This document shows, in pieces, positions 17,194-25,567 of a stretch of 64,000 nt of DNA (positions are counted from its first letter, which is position 1; each line of letters opens with the position of its first letter). Location of the stretch: positions 248,001 through 312,000 of the forward strand of contig NZ_JIBC01000008.1 of the NCBI RefSeq assembly GCF_000620505.1, given 5' to 3'. The translations under genes were made by a program, and so were the position numbers. Under the pieces are notes generated by a model. That model was given only the letters and a program-made list of their open reading frames with translations, was not told where the DNA came from and did no database searches. Source of the stretch: Sulfitobacter sp. 20_GPM-1509m (GTDB lineage: Bacteria > Pseudomonadota > Alphaproteobacteria > Rhodobacterales > Rhodobacteraceae).

Positions 17194-17199
17194 GTTGGA

Positions 17200-18420
17200 T
17201 CAGTTGTTGACCAACGGGCATTCGCTTTCAGAAAGCGGGCGCCAGATATCTGCGGCAGGCAGGGTGCCGATGACCTTGTAGTAATCCCAAGGATATTCGG
17301 ACTCGGCTGGCGTCTTGACCTGAACCTGCAACATGTCGCGCAGGACAACACCGTCTTCGCGGATGGTTGCTTGTGTGAACACATCGTCGACCGGCAATTC
17401 GCGCATGCTGGCCATCACATCAGGCCCTGCATCCGACCCCGTTGCTTCGACCGCCTTGAGATAATGGTTCACCGCAGAATAGGTCACGGTCTGGGATTCA
17501 TTCGGCTTGCGGTCGCCCATCTGTGCGCTCCACCGCTCGGAAAAAGCGCGCGCCTCGTCGCTTTGGTCCCAATAGGCCGGGGCCGAGGCAACCAGTCCCT
17601 GCATCGTTTCCAGACCGATGCCATGCACGTTGTTCACCTGCATACCCAAGGGCGCCAGAACCTGACCCGCATCAGCGATCCCGAACTCGCGCGCCTGTTT
17701 CAGCACGTTGGCAAGATCAGCACCCGCGTTGGCAATGCCAATCACTTTGGCGCCACTGGCCTGTGCTTGCAGCAACTGTGACGAAAAATCGTTGGTCCCA
17801 AGCGGGTGCAGGATCGAGCCAACGACCTTGCCGCCGTTTTCCTCGATAAACTTGGTCGCGTCTTCCTGCCACTGCTTGCCAAAGGTGTAATCGACGGTGA
17901 TGAAATACCACTCGTCCAGACCCTGCGCGAGCTGTGCCATCACCGAACCCTTGGCCAGCGTATAGGTGTCATAGGCCCAGTTGGTGCCATAGGGCGTGCA
18001 TTTGGCGTTGGTTGTGTCCGACGTCGCGGTGCCTGCGATCAGGTAAGGTTTTTCGTGGGTGTTCATCACATCCTGAACCGCCAGGGCGATGGACGACGCC
18101 GAACATCCGACGATCACGTCGACACCTTCCTGTTCGATCCATTTCAGGGCCTGCGCGACACCGATGTCGGGCTTGTTCTGGTCATCGGCAACGACAACTT
18201 CGACTGGCATCCCGTTGATTGCACCACCGTGATCGTCAACGGCCAGTTTGACCGCAGCAACCGATCCCGCACCGCAGTTGTCGGCATAGGGGCCGGACTG
18301 GTCATTCATCACGCCGATCTTGATGACGCCGTTCGAAATGTCCGCCTGACCCTGCGACGCAACAAGTGTCATCGCCGCAATCACGGCGGCCATATGGCTG
18401 CATTTTACTTTGGTTTTCAT
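17200..18420 (-). CDS. Liv-type ABC transporter substrate-binding protein
   Basis: 406 residues from an ATG with GGGAGGAAAAATA upstream; an earlier in-frame start lacks support. A signal peptide (cleavage near SQGQA) precedes a type I periplasmic fold: VIKIGVMNDQSGPYAD near 32, DVIVGCSASSIALAVQDVM near 105. These LivK-family proteins bind branched-chain amino acids but often aromatic or alicyclic acids in catabolic clusters. It is split from its permeases (LivG/F/H/M at 20302-23582) by an SDR and the IclR gene. It is followed by a strong stem-loop. Confidence 0.93.
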   Translation of the reverse strand: MKTKVKCSHMAAVIAAMTLVASQGQADISNGVIKIGVMNDQSGPYADNCGAGSVAAVKLAVDDHGGAINGMPVEVVVADDQNKPDIGVAQALKWIEQEGVDVIVGCSASSIALAVQDVMNTHEKPYLIAGTATSDTTNAKCTPYGTNWAYDTYTLAKGSVMAQLAQGLDEWYFITVDYTFGKQWQEDATKFIEENGGKVVGSILHPLGTNDFSSQLLQAQASGAKVIGIANAGADLANVLKQAREFGIADAGQVLAPLGMQVNNVHGIGLETMQGLVASAPAYWDQSDEARAFSERWSAQMGDRKPNESQTVTYSAVNHYLKAVEATGSDAGPDVMASMRELPVDDVFTQATIREDGVVLRDMLQVQVKTPAESEYPWDYYKVIGTLPAADIWRPLSESECPLVNN

Positions 18421-18481
18421 TATTTTTCCTCCCGGTTTTATGAACACAGACCTCCTCAGCCTGTGCGATATTCCCCACGCC

Positions 18482-19240
18482 TCAGGAAAAGGCGTAGGTT
18501 ATTCCTCCATCCACGAAAATCATGTCGCCGGTGATGAAAGACGCCTCCTCGGACGCCAGAAACACCGCTGCATTTGCCATATCGGCAGGTTGCCCCAGCC
18601 GCCGGATCGGAATGCGCTCGCGCCGCCGTTCCCACCCCTCGTCCGTAACCACACGCATCGCGCCGTCGGTCTGCGTTGGCCCGGGTGCGATGGCCGTGAC
18701 CCGGACGTTATCAGGACCGAATTCCGCGGCACCGGAGCGGGTGGCAGCGGCAACGGCAGCCTTGATCGCGCTGTACATAATACCGTGCTTCATCGCGAGG
18801 ACGGCAGAGGGTGACGCGATATTGACGATCGCGCCTCCTCCGGCTTCGCGCATCTGCGGCAGCACCGCCTGATAGCCCCAGATGACCCCCTTGAAGCCGA
18901 CGTCGATCATCCGGCCGATCATCGTTTCGTCTTGATCTTCCAGTGGCCCGTACCGGTTCCACATCGCGTTGTTGACCAGCAGTGTGACCGGCCCGAATGC
19001 CTGTTTCAGCTTTGCCGCGGCTTCAAAGACATCCGCACGCAGTGCCGCATTGCCAACCAGGGCAACCGCCTGTCCGCCGGCCTCCTGAATGGCCGCGACC
19101 GTGGCCTCGGCCAATTCGGGTTTCAGGTCGAAAACCCCAACGGCGGCGCCTTCACGGGCATAGGCCTCGCAGATGGCGCGCCCGATGCCAAGACCGCCAC
19201 CGGTCACCAACGCAACCTTACCCTCAAGCCGCTTGCTCAT
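18482..19240 (-). CDS. SDR family oxidoreductase
   Basis: 252 residues from the ATG at 19240 with GGGAGA upstream. TGGGLGIG near 13, VNNAMWNRYG near 90, and YSAIKAAVAAAT near 157 (Tyr and Lys of YxxxK) are present; the C-terminus FITGDMIFVDGGITYA is canonical. The catalytic-Ser segment reads NIASPSAVL. The segment after NNA (W.RY, then RM...GF...IWG.QA) matches the SDR at the left edge closely, so these are paralogues. It is the first gene of the minus-strand cluster reaching the BVMO, and probably oxidises an alcohol to the ketone the BVMO uses. Confidence 0.93.
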   Translation of the reverse strand: MSKRLEGKVALVTGGGLGIGRAICEAYAREGAAVGVFDLKPELAEATVAAIQEAGGQAVALVGNAALRADVFEAAAKLKQAFGPVTLLVNNAMWNRYGPLEDQDETMIGRMIDVGFKGVIWGYQAVLPQMREAGGGAIVNIASPSAVLAMKHGIMYSAIKAAVAAATRSGAAEFGPDNVRVTAIAPGPTQTDGAMRVVTDEGWERRRERIPIRRLGQPADMANAAVFLASEEASFITGDMIFVDGGITYAFS

Positions 19241-19318
19241 AAGTTCTCCCTTCAGAACCTCTGCCCCGGCACAGGTGTCCCTGCAGCCGGTGGTCCAGAC
19301 ATTGTTTGATCTGATATC

Positions 19319-19344
19319 GCGCGGCGCCCCCTGCGGGGCTGCGC
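19319..19344. other. GC-rich hairpin in the SDR/IclR divergent region
   Basis: GCGC-GGC-GCCCC at 19319-19330 folds on GGGGC-T-GCGC at 19335-19344 with a CTGC loop. It lies between the SDR start and the IclR promoter. It could be 5' UTR structure or a regulator site. Confidence 0.3.
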
Positions 19345-19426
19345 ACGACGTATTCTCCTTCGGCGGTGCGCGCATTTTGCGGATATGCAGTCGGCCGATT
19401 TCCCGCCCCCAGTCTCACATGCCGCG

Positions 19427-19455
19427 TTGAACAGGGCCACGAATATTGATATATG
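19427..19455 (+). promoter_or_regulatory. candidate sigma70 promoter for the IclR gene
   Basis: TTGAAC at 19427-19432 and TATATG at 19450-19455 with 17 nt spacing, about 45 bp before the GTG start. Both hexamers are near consensus. Confidence 0.45.
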
Positions 19456-19499
19456 GAGGTAAAATTCACACTCTTGAAAAAGCGCCGAGGAGAAACACC

Positions 19500-20279
19500 G
19501 TGAGCGAGACCAAGGTAAAATCGGCGGCGCGGGCGTTCGAGGTTCTTGAATATTTCCGCATCGGACGACAGCCGCGTTCGATGTCCGAAATTGCCACGGG
19601 TCTGGACTATCCTTTGTCCAGCACGACCGTCCTGCTCAAGACATTGGTTAAGCTGGGTTATCTGAACTATGACCGGCGCGCGCGCGTGTATTTTCCGACA
19701 ACCAAGGTCACCGGACTGGGTGAGTGGATTCCCAAGACACTGTTCGGTTCGGGGCAGATAATCGACGCGATGAACGATCTGCATGCCGAAACCGGCGAAG
19801 GCATTTTCATTGGTGCCAAGAACGATATCTATCTTCAGTATATCCAGACCCGCGCGTCGATTCAGGCACTGCGGTTCCACATCGAAGAAGGAACGATCCG
19901 GCCTATCACCAAATCGATAGCCGGTCTGGTTCTGCTTGCCACCCTGCCCAAGGACAAGCTGGAAAACACCGTGCGCCGCGCCAACATCGCAACGCCCAAG
20001 GTCGCGGACCGGGTGAAGATGAAAGACATCTCCGAGCAGATCGAACAGATCCGGCAGCAGGGATATGGCTATGTCGAGGATATGCCATTTGAAGGGGGTG
20101 CCACCCTGGCGATGCTGCTGCCGGTGCTGGTTCAGGGACAACCGATCACTCTGGCGCTTGGCGGTGTGGCCGAGCGGTTCAGACGCAACCACGACCAGTA
20201 TCTCAGCGCACTGCGAAAGGCCGTCCGATCCGTTCGCACAGACCCGGATTTCAACAATCCGGTTCAGATCGAACTGTGA
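19500..20279 (+). CDS. IclR family transcriptional regulator
   Basis: 259 residues from a GTG at 19500 preceded by GAGGAG at 6 nt; an upstream in-frame TTG at 19446 lacks this support. Winged HTH: KSAARAFEVLEYF near residue 6, RSMSEIATGLDYPLSSTTVL near 24. The effector domain includes HIEEGTIRPITKSIAGLVLL near 125. It is convergent to the Liv transporter operon and divergent from the SDR-to-BVMO cluster, so it is the best candidate regulator of both. IclR proteins commonly sense aromatic or alicyclic acids. Confidence 0.93.
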   Translation: MSETKVKSAARAFEVLEYFRIGRQPRSMSEIATGLDYPLSSTTVLLKTLVKLGYLNYDRRARVYFPTTKVTGLGEWIPKTLFGSGQIIDAMNDLHAETGEGIFIGAKNDIYLQYIQTRASIQALRFHIEEGTIRPITKSIAGLVLLATLPKDKLENTVRRANIATPKVADRVKMKDISEQIEQIRQQGYGYVEDMPFEGGATLAMLLPVLVQGQPITLALGGVAERFRRNHDQYLSALRKAVRSVRTDPDFNNPVQIEL

Positions 20280-20301
20280 CGGGCGGCATTCCACGGTCGG
20301 T

Positions 20302-21231
20302 CTAGCCCTTGTTCCGGTTGCGCATACGCCGCCACAGAGCACCCGCCTCGCCGACGACACCGCGGCGCAGGAACAGGATCACCAGGATCAGGATCACGCC
20401 CTGCGCGATCAACGCCCATTCTCCGAACTGTGCCAGTTCGTCGTTCAGGAAGATAATCGCCGCCGCACCGACCATCGGCCCGGTGAACGTGCCCATTCCA
20501 CCCAGCAAGGTCATCAGAATAACCTCGCCCGAGACGGTCCATGACACATCGGTCAGCGTGGCGAACTGAAACACCGTGGCCTTCAGAGCGCCTGCAAAAC
20601 CCGCGATCCCGGCAGAGATCATCATCGCGATGATCTTGAAACGCTCGGGCCGGAAGCCCAGCGATTCAACCCGCGCTTCGTTGTCCCGGATGGCTTTCAG
20701 GATTTCACCGAAAGGCGAGTGAATGACACGGTAGATCGCGAAAATCGCCAGCGCGGTCATTGCCAGAACGAAATAGTAAAACGTCCGGCTGTCCGAGATG
20801 TCCACCAATCCAAAAAGATCCGAGCGCGGAATACCCTGCATACCATCCTCGCCGCCGGTAAAGTCGGATTGCAGCAGCATAAAGTAGACGAACTGCGCAA
20901 AGGCAAAGGTGATCATGGCAAACTGGATGCCCGTTCTGCGCACTGCGACAAAGCCCACGAAGCCCCCCAGCAGTGCTGAGACAAGAGCCGCAGCGAGGAT
21001 CGCAATCTCGATCGAAACGCCTGTCGTTTTCAGAAGATAGCCCGCGATATAGGCCGACAGCCCCAGGAACATTGCCTGCCCGAAACACAGCAGGCCGACG
21101 TATCCCAAAAGCAGGTTGAAGGACGACGCGAAGATGACAAAACACAGGATCGTCATCAGCAGGATCGGGTAGACGAAAAACGGCAATGCCAATGCGACGG
21201 CAACGCCCAACAGAACAAGTGCAATACGCAT
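20302..21231 (-). CDS. livM: Liv-type ABC transporter permease (LivM-like)
   Basis: 309 residues with about eight hydrophobic segments and the LivM-type motif ESLGFRPERFKIIAMMISAG near 185, the loop that contacts the ATPases. Its start overlaps the LivH-like stop by one base. The symbol marks the family, not the substrate: the neighbouring CoA ligase, ACADs and hydratase imply an organic acid rather than an amino acid. Confidence 0.92.
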   Translation of the reverse strand: MRIALVLLGVAVALALPFFVYPILLMTILCFVIFASSFNLLLGYVGLLCFGQAMFLGLSAYIAGYLLKTTGVSIEIAILAAALVSALLGGFVGFVAVRRTGIQFAMITFAFAQFVYFMLLQSDFTGGEDGMQGIPRSDLFGLVDISDSRTFYYFVLAMTALAIFAIYRVIHSPFGEILKAIRDNEARVESLGFRPERFKIIAMMISAGIAGFAGALKATVFQFATLTDVSWTVSGEVILMTLLGGMGTFTGPMVGAAAIIFLNDELAQFGEWALIAQGVILILVILFLRRGVVGEAGALWRRMRNRNKG

Positions 21232-22109
21232 CAGCTTTTCTCCCCGGAAAACAAACCCTTGGGCCGAAAGATCAAGGCCAGCAGCATGATGAAGAAGATG
21301 ACCAGGTTTGCGCCTTCGGGATAAAAGACCTTTGTCAGACCCTCGACGATCCCCAGCAGGTAACCTGTCAGGATCGCGCCCATGATCGACCCCATCCCGC
21401 CGATCACAACGACCGCGAAAATAGTGATCATCAACGTCGATCCCATGGACGGAGACACTTGGTAAATCGGCGCGGCCAGCACGCCGGACAGCCCCGCAAG
21501 GCCAACGCCAAAGGCATAGGTCAGCGTCACCATGCGCGGCACGTTGATGCCGAAGGATTCCACCGTTTCCGGCGATTCATTCGCTGCACGCAGATAGGCA
21601 CCCAGCTTTGTGTGTTCGATCAGCAACCATGTTCCGAGACAGGTAAAGATCGAAAACACCACGACCCAAAGCCTGTACCAAGGCATGAACATGAACCCCA
21701 GGTTCACGCCTCCCGGCAGCGGCGAACTGTACGGCAGGCCGGTCGAGCCGTAATTCAGACGCACCGCGCCTTCGATCACCAGCGTGGCGGCATAGGTCAC
21801 CAACAGACTGTACAGCGGGTCTAGATGGGCAATTGGCTTTAGGATTAATCGCTCCATCACAAGCCCGAATATCGCCACCACCACCGGGGCAATGAACAGT
21901 GCCCCCCAATAGGGCACGCCCAGCGTGCTAAGCAGCAGCCACGCCACAAAAGCGCCCAGCATATACTGCGCGCCATGGGCAAAGTTCACCACGTGCATCA
22001 GCCCGAAAATGATCGCCAGCCCCATCGCGAGCATCGCATAGAAAGAGCCGTTGATGACTCCGATCAGCAGCTGGCCGAACAACAGCTGCGGTGTGATCCC
22101 GTCAAACAT
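21231..22109 (-). CDS. livH: Liv-type ABC transporter permease (LivH-like)
   Basis: 292 residues, strongly hydrophobic; GVINGSFYAMLAMGLAIIFG near 18 and VNFAHGAQYMLGAF near 42 are LivH family marks, and ESFGINVPRMVTLTYAFGVG near 185 is the cytoplasmic coupling loop. It lies 2 nt after the LivF-like gene. It forms the translocation pore with the LivM-like protein. Confidence 0.93.
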   Translation of the reverse strand: MFDGITPQLLFGQLLIGVINGSFYAMLAMGLAIIFGLMHVVNFAHGAQYMLGAFVAWLLLSTLGVPYWGALFIAPVVVAIFGLVMERLILKPIAHLDPLYSLLVTYAATLVIEGAVRLNYGSTGLPYSSPLPGGVNLGFMFMPWYRLWVVVFSIFTCLGTWLLIEHTKLGAYLRAANESPETVESFGINVPRMVTLTYAFGVGLAGLSGVLAAPIYQVSPSMGSTLMITIFAVVVIGGMGSIMGAILTGYLLGIVEGLTKVFYPEGANLVIFFIMLLALIFRPKGLFSGEKS

Positions 22110-22111
22110 GG

Positions 22112-22831
22112 TCAGACTCCCAAATAGGTTTTGACGCGATCAAGATCGACCGCGAGTTCATCGTTCGTCAGCGTGTCCACGACCGCGCCGTTTTCGATCA
22201 CGACGTGACGGTCGGCCACCGAACGGGCGAAATTCAGGTTCTGTTCGACCAGCAGGATGGTATAACCCTGCTCTTTCAACACCCTGATCTGACGGCCAAT
22301 TTCCTTGACGACGACCGGGGCCAGACCTTCGCTGGGTTCATCCAGCAGCAGGAATCGGCAGCCGTTGCGCAGGATGCGCGCAATGGCCAGCATCTGTTGT
22401 TCACCGCCAGACAGCTGTGTGCCCCGGCTGGTGGCGCGGGCTTTCAGGTTGGGAAATGTTTCCAACAGCGTGGCGTCCGACATCCCGCCCGGTTTCAGGA
22501 TCGGGGGAAGGGTCAGATTCTCGCGCACCGAAAGATCAGCGAAAATCCCGCGTTCTTCGGGGCACCACGCAATGCCCTTGCGGGCGATCTGATAGGTGCG
22601 TTTGCCCATCAGTTCCTGTCCTTCGAACAGGATTGAACCCCGGCGATTGCGCACAATGCCCATGATCGAACGCAAGGTCGTGGACTTACCCGCTCCGTTG
22701 CGCCCGATCAGCGTGACCAGCTCCCCCTGGGCCACATCGAACGACACATCATGCAGTGCCTGACTGTCCCCATACCAGGCACGCAGGTTCTCGACCTTCA
22801 ACAGCGGGTCGGTTTTGGCATCAAAGGGCAT
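22112..22831 (-). CDS. livF: Liv-type ABC transporter ATP-binding protein (LivF-like)
   Basis: 239 residues from the ATG at 22831, chosen because GGAGG sits 7 nt upstream within the end of the LivG-like gene; an upstream in-frame GTG at 22840 is weaker. Walker A GRNGAGKST near 37, signature LSGGEQQML near 137, Walker B FLLLDEPSEGLAP near 155. It overlaps the LivG-like gene by 11 nt, indicating coupled translation. Confidence 0.93.
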   Translation of the reverse strand: MPFDAKTDPLLKVENLRAWYGDSQALHDVSFDVAQGELVTLIGRNGAGKSTTLRSIMGIVRNRRGSILFEGQELMGKRTYQIARKGIAWCPEERGIFADLSVRENLTLPPILKPGGMSDATLLETFPNLKARATSRGTQLSGGEQQMLAIARILRNGCRFLLLDEPSEGLAPVVVKEIGRQIRVLKEQGYTILLVEQNLNFARSVADRHVVIENGAVVDTLTNDELAVDLDRVKTYLGV

Positions 22832-23582
22832 CTTCGACACCTCCCATATATGCGGCGATCACACGTTCATCGGACGAAACTTCGGCATAGTTGCCTTCGG
22901 TCAGGATCTGGCCCGCCTGCAAAACAGTGATCCGGTCGGACAGCGACGACACGACGGACAGATTGTGCTCAACGATCAGAACGGTGCGCCCGACCGACAC
23001 TTTGCGGATCAGTTCGGTGATGGGCTCGATGTCCTCATGGCCCATCCCGGCGGTTGGCTCGTCCAGCAGCATCACCTGCGGATCCAGCGCCAGTGTCGTT
23101 GCAATCTCCAGCGCACGTTTCTTGCCATAGGACAGGTCCGAGGCCGCTATGTCCGCACTGTCCTGCAAGCCGACATTTTCCAGCAATTCCATCGCACGCG
23201 TGTTCAGGTGGGCAATGGACCCAAGCGGCCGCCAGAACCGGTAGGCCGTACCCTTTCCGGCCTGCAATGCGACGCGCACGTTTTCCAGCGCTGTCATCTG
23301 GGTGAAGGTGGCCGAAATCTGGAACGAGCGCGCCATGCCTTGTGTCGCCACGTCGCTGGTGCGCAAGCGCGAGATGTCCACGCCGTTCAGGATAATACTG
23401 CCGGTGCTGGGTTGCAGCGTCTTGGTCAGCAGGTTGAAACAGGTGGTTTTACCCGCCCCGTTCGGCCCGATCATCGCGTGGATAGACCCGCGCCTGACCT
23501 TGAGATCAACATCCTTCACCGCCCAAAAGGCGCCAAATTTCCGCCCAAGCCCACGTGCTTCCAGCGCATATTCTGTCGTCAT
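22821..23582 (-). CDS. livG: Liv-type ABC transporter ATP-binding protein (LivG-like)
   Basis: 253 residues from the ATG at 23582 with GGGAGGAGGGCGAACT before it. Walker A GPNGAGKTT near 39, signature LSYGKKRALEIA (LSxG with Tyr) near 145, Walker B VMLLDEPTAGMGHED near 163, as in LivG. It follows the ACAD gene by 23 nt, linking uptake and catabolism in one transcript. Confidence 0.94.
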   Translation of the reverse strand: MTTEYALEARGLGRKFGAFWAVKDVDLKVRRGSIHAMIGPNGAGKTTCFNLLTKTLQPSTGSIILNGVDISRLRTSDVATQGMARSFQISATFTQMTALENVRVALQAGKGTAYRFWRPLGSIAHLNTRAMELLENVGLQDSADIAASDLSYGKKRALEIATTLALDPQVMLLDEPTAGMGHEDIEPITELIRKVSVGRTVLIVEHNLSVVSSLSDRITVLQAGQILTEGNYAEVSSDERVIAAYMGGVEDAL

Positions 23583-23605
23583 AGTTCGCCCTCCTCCCGG
23601 GCCTG

Positions 23606-24775
23606 TCAGAACGAGCTGGGCAGGCCGAGCACTCCTTTTGCCAGAACGCCCTTTTGGATCTCGTTCGAGCCGCCAAAGATGGTCGGTGCACGGCTGTCGA
23701 GATAAAGGTTCATCGCGTCTACATCGCCTTCGCCGGTGTGAAGGTCGTCCCACAACCGGGCTTCTTCGCCCGCAACGGTCAGCATCTCTTCGGTGATCCG
23801 CTGGTACAGTTCACTGCAAAAAATCTTGAGCACGGAGACGTCGGCACCCAGCACGCCACCCGCCCGAAGGACGCGGGCAAAGCGTTCAAAGGCAGCACTC
23901 AGATCATACAGATCCAGACGCAGCTTGGCGTAGCGCGCGACAAAGCCGGGGTCGTCAAATGCACCGCGATCCTGCGCCAGACGCTCAAGCCGTTTGATCG
24001 CATATTCAGGCCGCGACGGCGCACCCAGAAAGATCCGCTCGTGACCCAAAACTGCCTTGGCCAGCGCCCAGCCCTGATCGACCTCACCCACAACATTCGC
24101 GGCGGGCACGCGCACGTTGTCAAAGAACACTTCGCAAAAGTCCGCCTCGTTCCGCAGGTTGGGAATGGGCCGCACAGTGCATCCTGCAGTGGTCATATCC
24201 ACCAGCAGAACGGTGATACCCTTCTGACGCTTGGTCTCGTCCGTGCTGGTCCGAACCAGGAGCAGGATCCAGTTCGCGCAATGCGCCAGCGTGGTCCAGA
24301 TTTTCTGGCCGTTGACGATGAAATCATCCCCGTCACGCCGCGCCGATGTGCGCAGTGACGCCAGATCAGACCCTGCGTTCGGCTCCGAATACCCCTGACA
24401 CCAGACATGTTCGCCGCTGAGAATACGGGGCAGGAAAAAGTCCTTTTGCGCCTGCGTGCCGTATTGAATCAGCAGCGGGCCGGTCAACCCGATCCCGTGG
24501 TCCGGGATACGTGGGCAACCCAACCGGGCCCATTCCTCGACATAGACAATATGCTTGCCTGCATCGAGCCCCATGCCGCCGTATTCCTGCGGCCACAATG
24601 GCGAGAGCCAGCCCTTGTCAGCCAGTGTGTGATACCACTCGGATACCTCGTTGAACACCGGCCGCTGCTTGCGCATAAAGCGCAGGTGGGTGGGGCAATT
24701 TGCCTCGACCCAACTGCGGAAAACAGCGCGGAACTGGTCGTCGCTGAGCGCATTCCAGTCCTGTTGTTCAGACAT
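23606..24775 (-). CDS. acyl-CoA dehydrogenase, large (alpha-type) subunit
   Basis: 389 residues from the ATG at 24775, which shares one base with the stop of the hydratase gene (TGATG). WCQGYSEPNAGSDLASLRT near 129, GQKIWTTLAHCANW near 160 and the C-terminal TIFGGSNEIQKGVLAKGVL are clear. As in 1445-2638 the residue before GS/GT in the C-terminal motif is not Glu, so the catalytic base is elsewhere. Its partner is probably the ACAD at 25568-26695. Operon position between hydratase and transporter supports a role in the same degradation route. Confidence 0.93.
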   Translation of the reverse strand: MSEQQDWNALSDDQFRAVFRSWVEANCPTHLRFMRKQRPVFNEVSEWYHTLADKGWLSPLWPQEYGGMGLDAGKHIVYVEEWARLGCPRIPDHGIGLTGPLLIQYGTQAQKDFFLPRILSGEHVWCQGYSEPNAGSDLASLRTSARRDGDDFIVNGQKIWTTLAHCANWILLLVRTSTDETKRQKGITVLLVDMTTAGCTVRPIPNLRNEADFCEVFFDNVRVPAANVVGEVDQGWALAKAVLGHERIFLGAPSRPEYAIKRLERLAQDRGAFDDPGFVARYAKLRLDLYDLSAAFERFARVLRAGGVLGADVSVLKIFCSELYQRITEEMLTVAGEEARLWDDLHTGEGDVDAMNLYLDSRAPTIFGGSNEIQKGVLAKGVLGLPSSF

Positions 24776-25554
24776 CACAGTTCGTCCTTGAAAACGGCGG
24801 GGCGTTTTTCAAGGAAGGCGGCCATCGCTTCCTTGCTGTGCGGGTGGCGGGTCATTTCAACCGTCAGGTTCTGCTCGAACCGGTAGCCGTCTTTCAGACC
24901 CATGGTTTCGACCGTATTCAGCGCCCGTTTGGCCAGCTGGATCGCCTTGGGCGACTTGGATGCCATGGTCTTGGCCATCTCCATCGCGGTCGGCAGCAGT
25001 TCCTCAGGCTCGACACAAGCCTCAATCAAGCCGCGACGCCAAAGTTCTTCCGCAGGGCAGCGCCAGCCGGTCAGCACCATCCGGCGCGTCAGACCGATGG
25101 GGAACACGCGCATCGTGTGACGCACGCCACCCATCAGGCCGATGTCGATCTCGGGCAGGCCAAACACGGCCTTGGTCGAACACACGATGATGTCCGCGCA
25201 GATCGCCAACCCCATGCCGGCCCCCAGCGCGGGACCGTTCACGGCCGCGATCACCGGGATATTCATCTCCATGATGACAAAGCCGATCTCCCGCGTGCGG
25301 CGCAAGTGGCGATAGGTGTCACCGGGCGCGCCATCTGCGATTTTGCCGCGCGACTTGATGTCCGCGCCGGCGGAAAAGCATTTGCCCTCGCCGGTCAGCA
25401 CGATTGCCCGTACGCCGGGTGTCTCATTCAGCTCGTCGAACACGGCTGTCAGCTCTTCGACAAACGCGCGGGACTGGGCGTTGACGGGTGCTGCGTCCAT
25501 CGTGATCAGCGCAACGTGATCTTCGATCTTAACCTTGATCAGATTGTTTTCCAT
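24775..25554 (-). CDS. enoyl-CoA hydratase/isomerase family protein
   Basis: 259 residues from the ATG at 25554 with AAAGGA upstream. Crotonase motifs: FSAGADIKSRG near 62 and AAVNGPALGAGMGLAICADI near 103 (oxyanion hole), LPEIDIGLMGGVRH near 135. It lies between the two ACAD genes. It is similar in layout to 4778-5548, consistent with two parallel acyl-CoA modules. Hydration versus isomerisation cannot be decided by eye. Confidence 0.93.
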   Translation of the reverse strand: MENNLIKVKIEDHVALITMDAAPVNAQSRAFVEELTAVFDELNETPGVRAIVLTGEGKCFSAGADIKSRGKIADGAPGDTYRHLRRTREIGFVIMEMNIPVIAAVNGPALGAGMGLAICADIIVCSTKAVFGLPEIDIGLMGGVRHTMRVFPIGLTRRMVLTGWRCPAEELWRRGLIEACVEPEELLPTAMEMAKTMASKSPKAIQLAKRALNTVETMGLKDGYRFEQNLTVEMTRHPHSKEAMAAFLEKRPAVFKDEL

Positions 25555-25567
25555 GGGTGGTTTCCTT

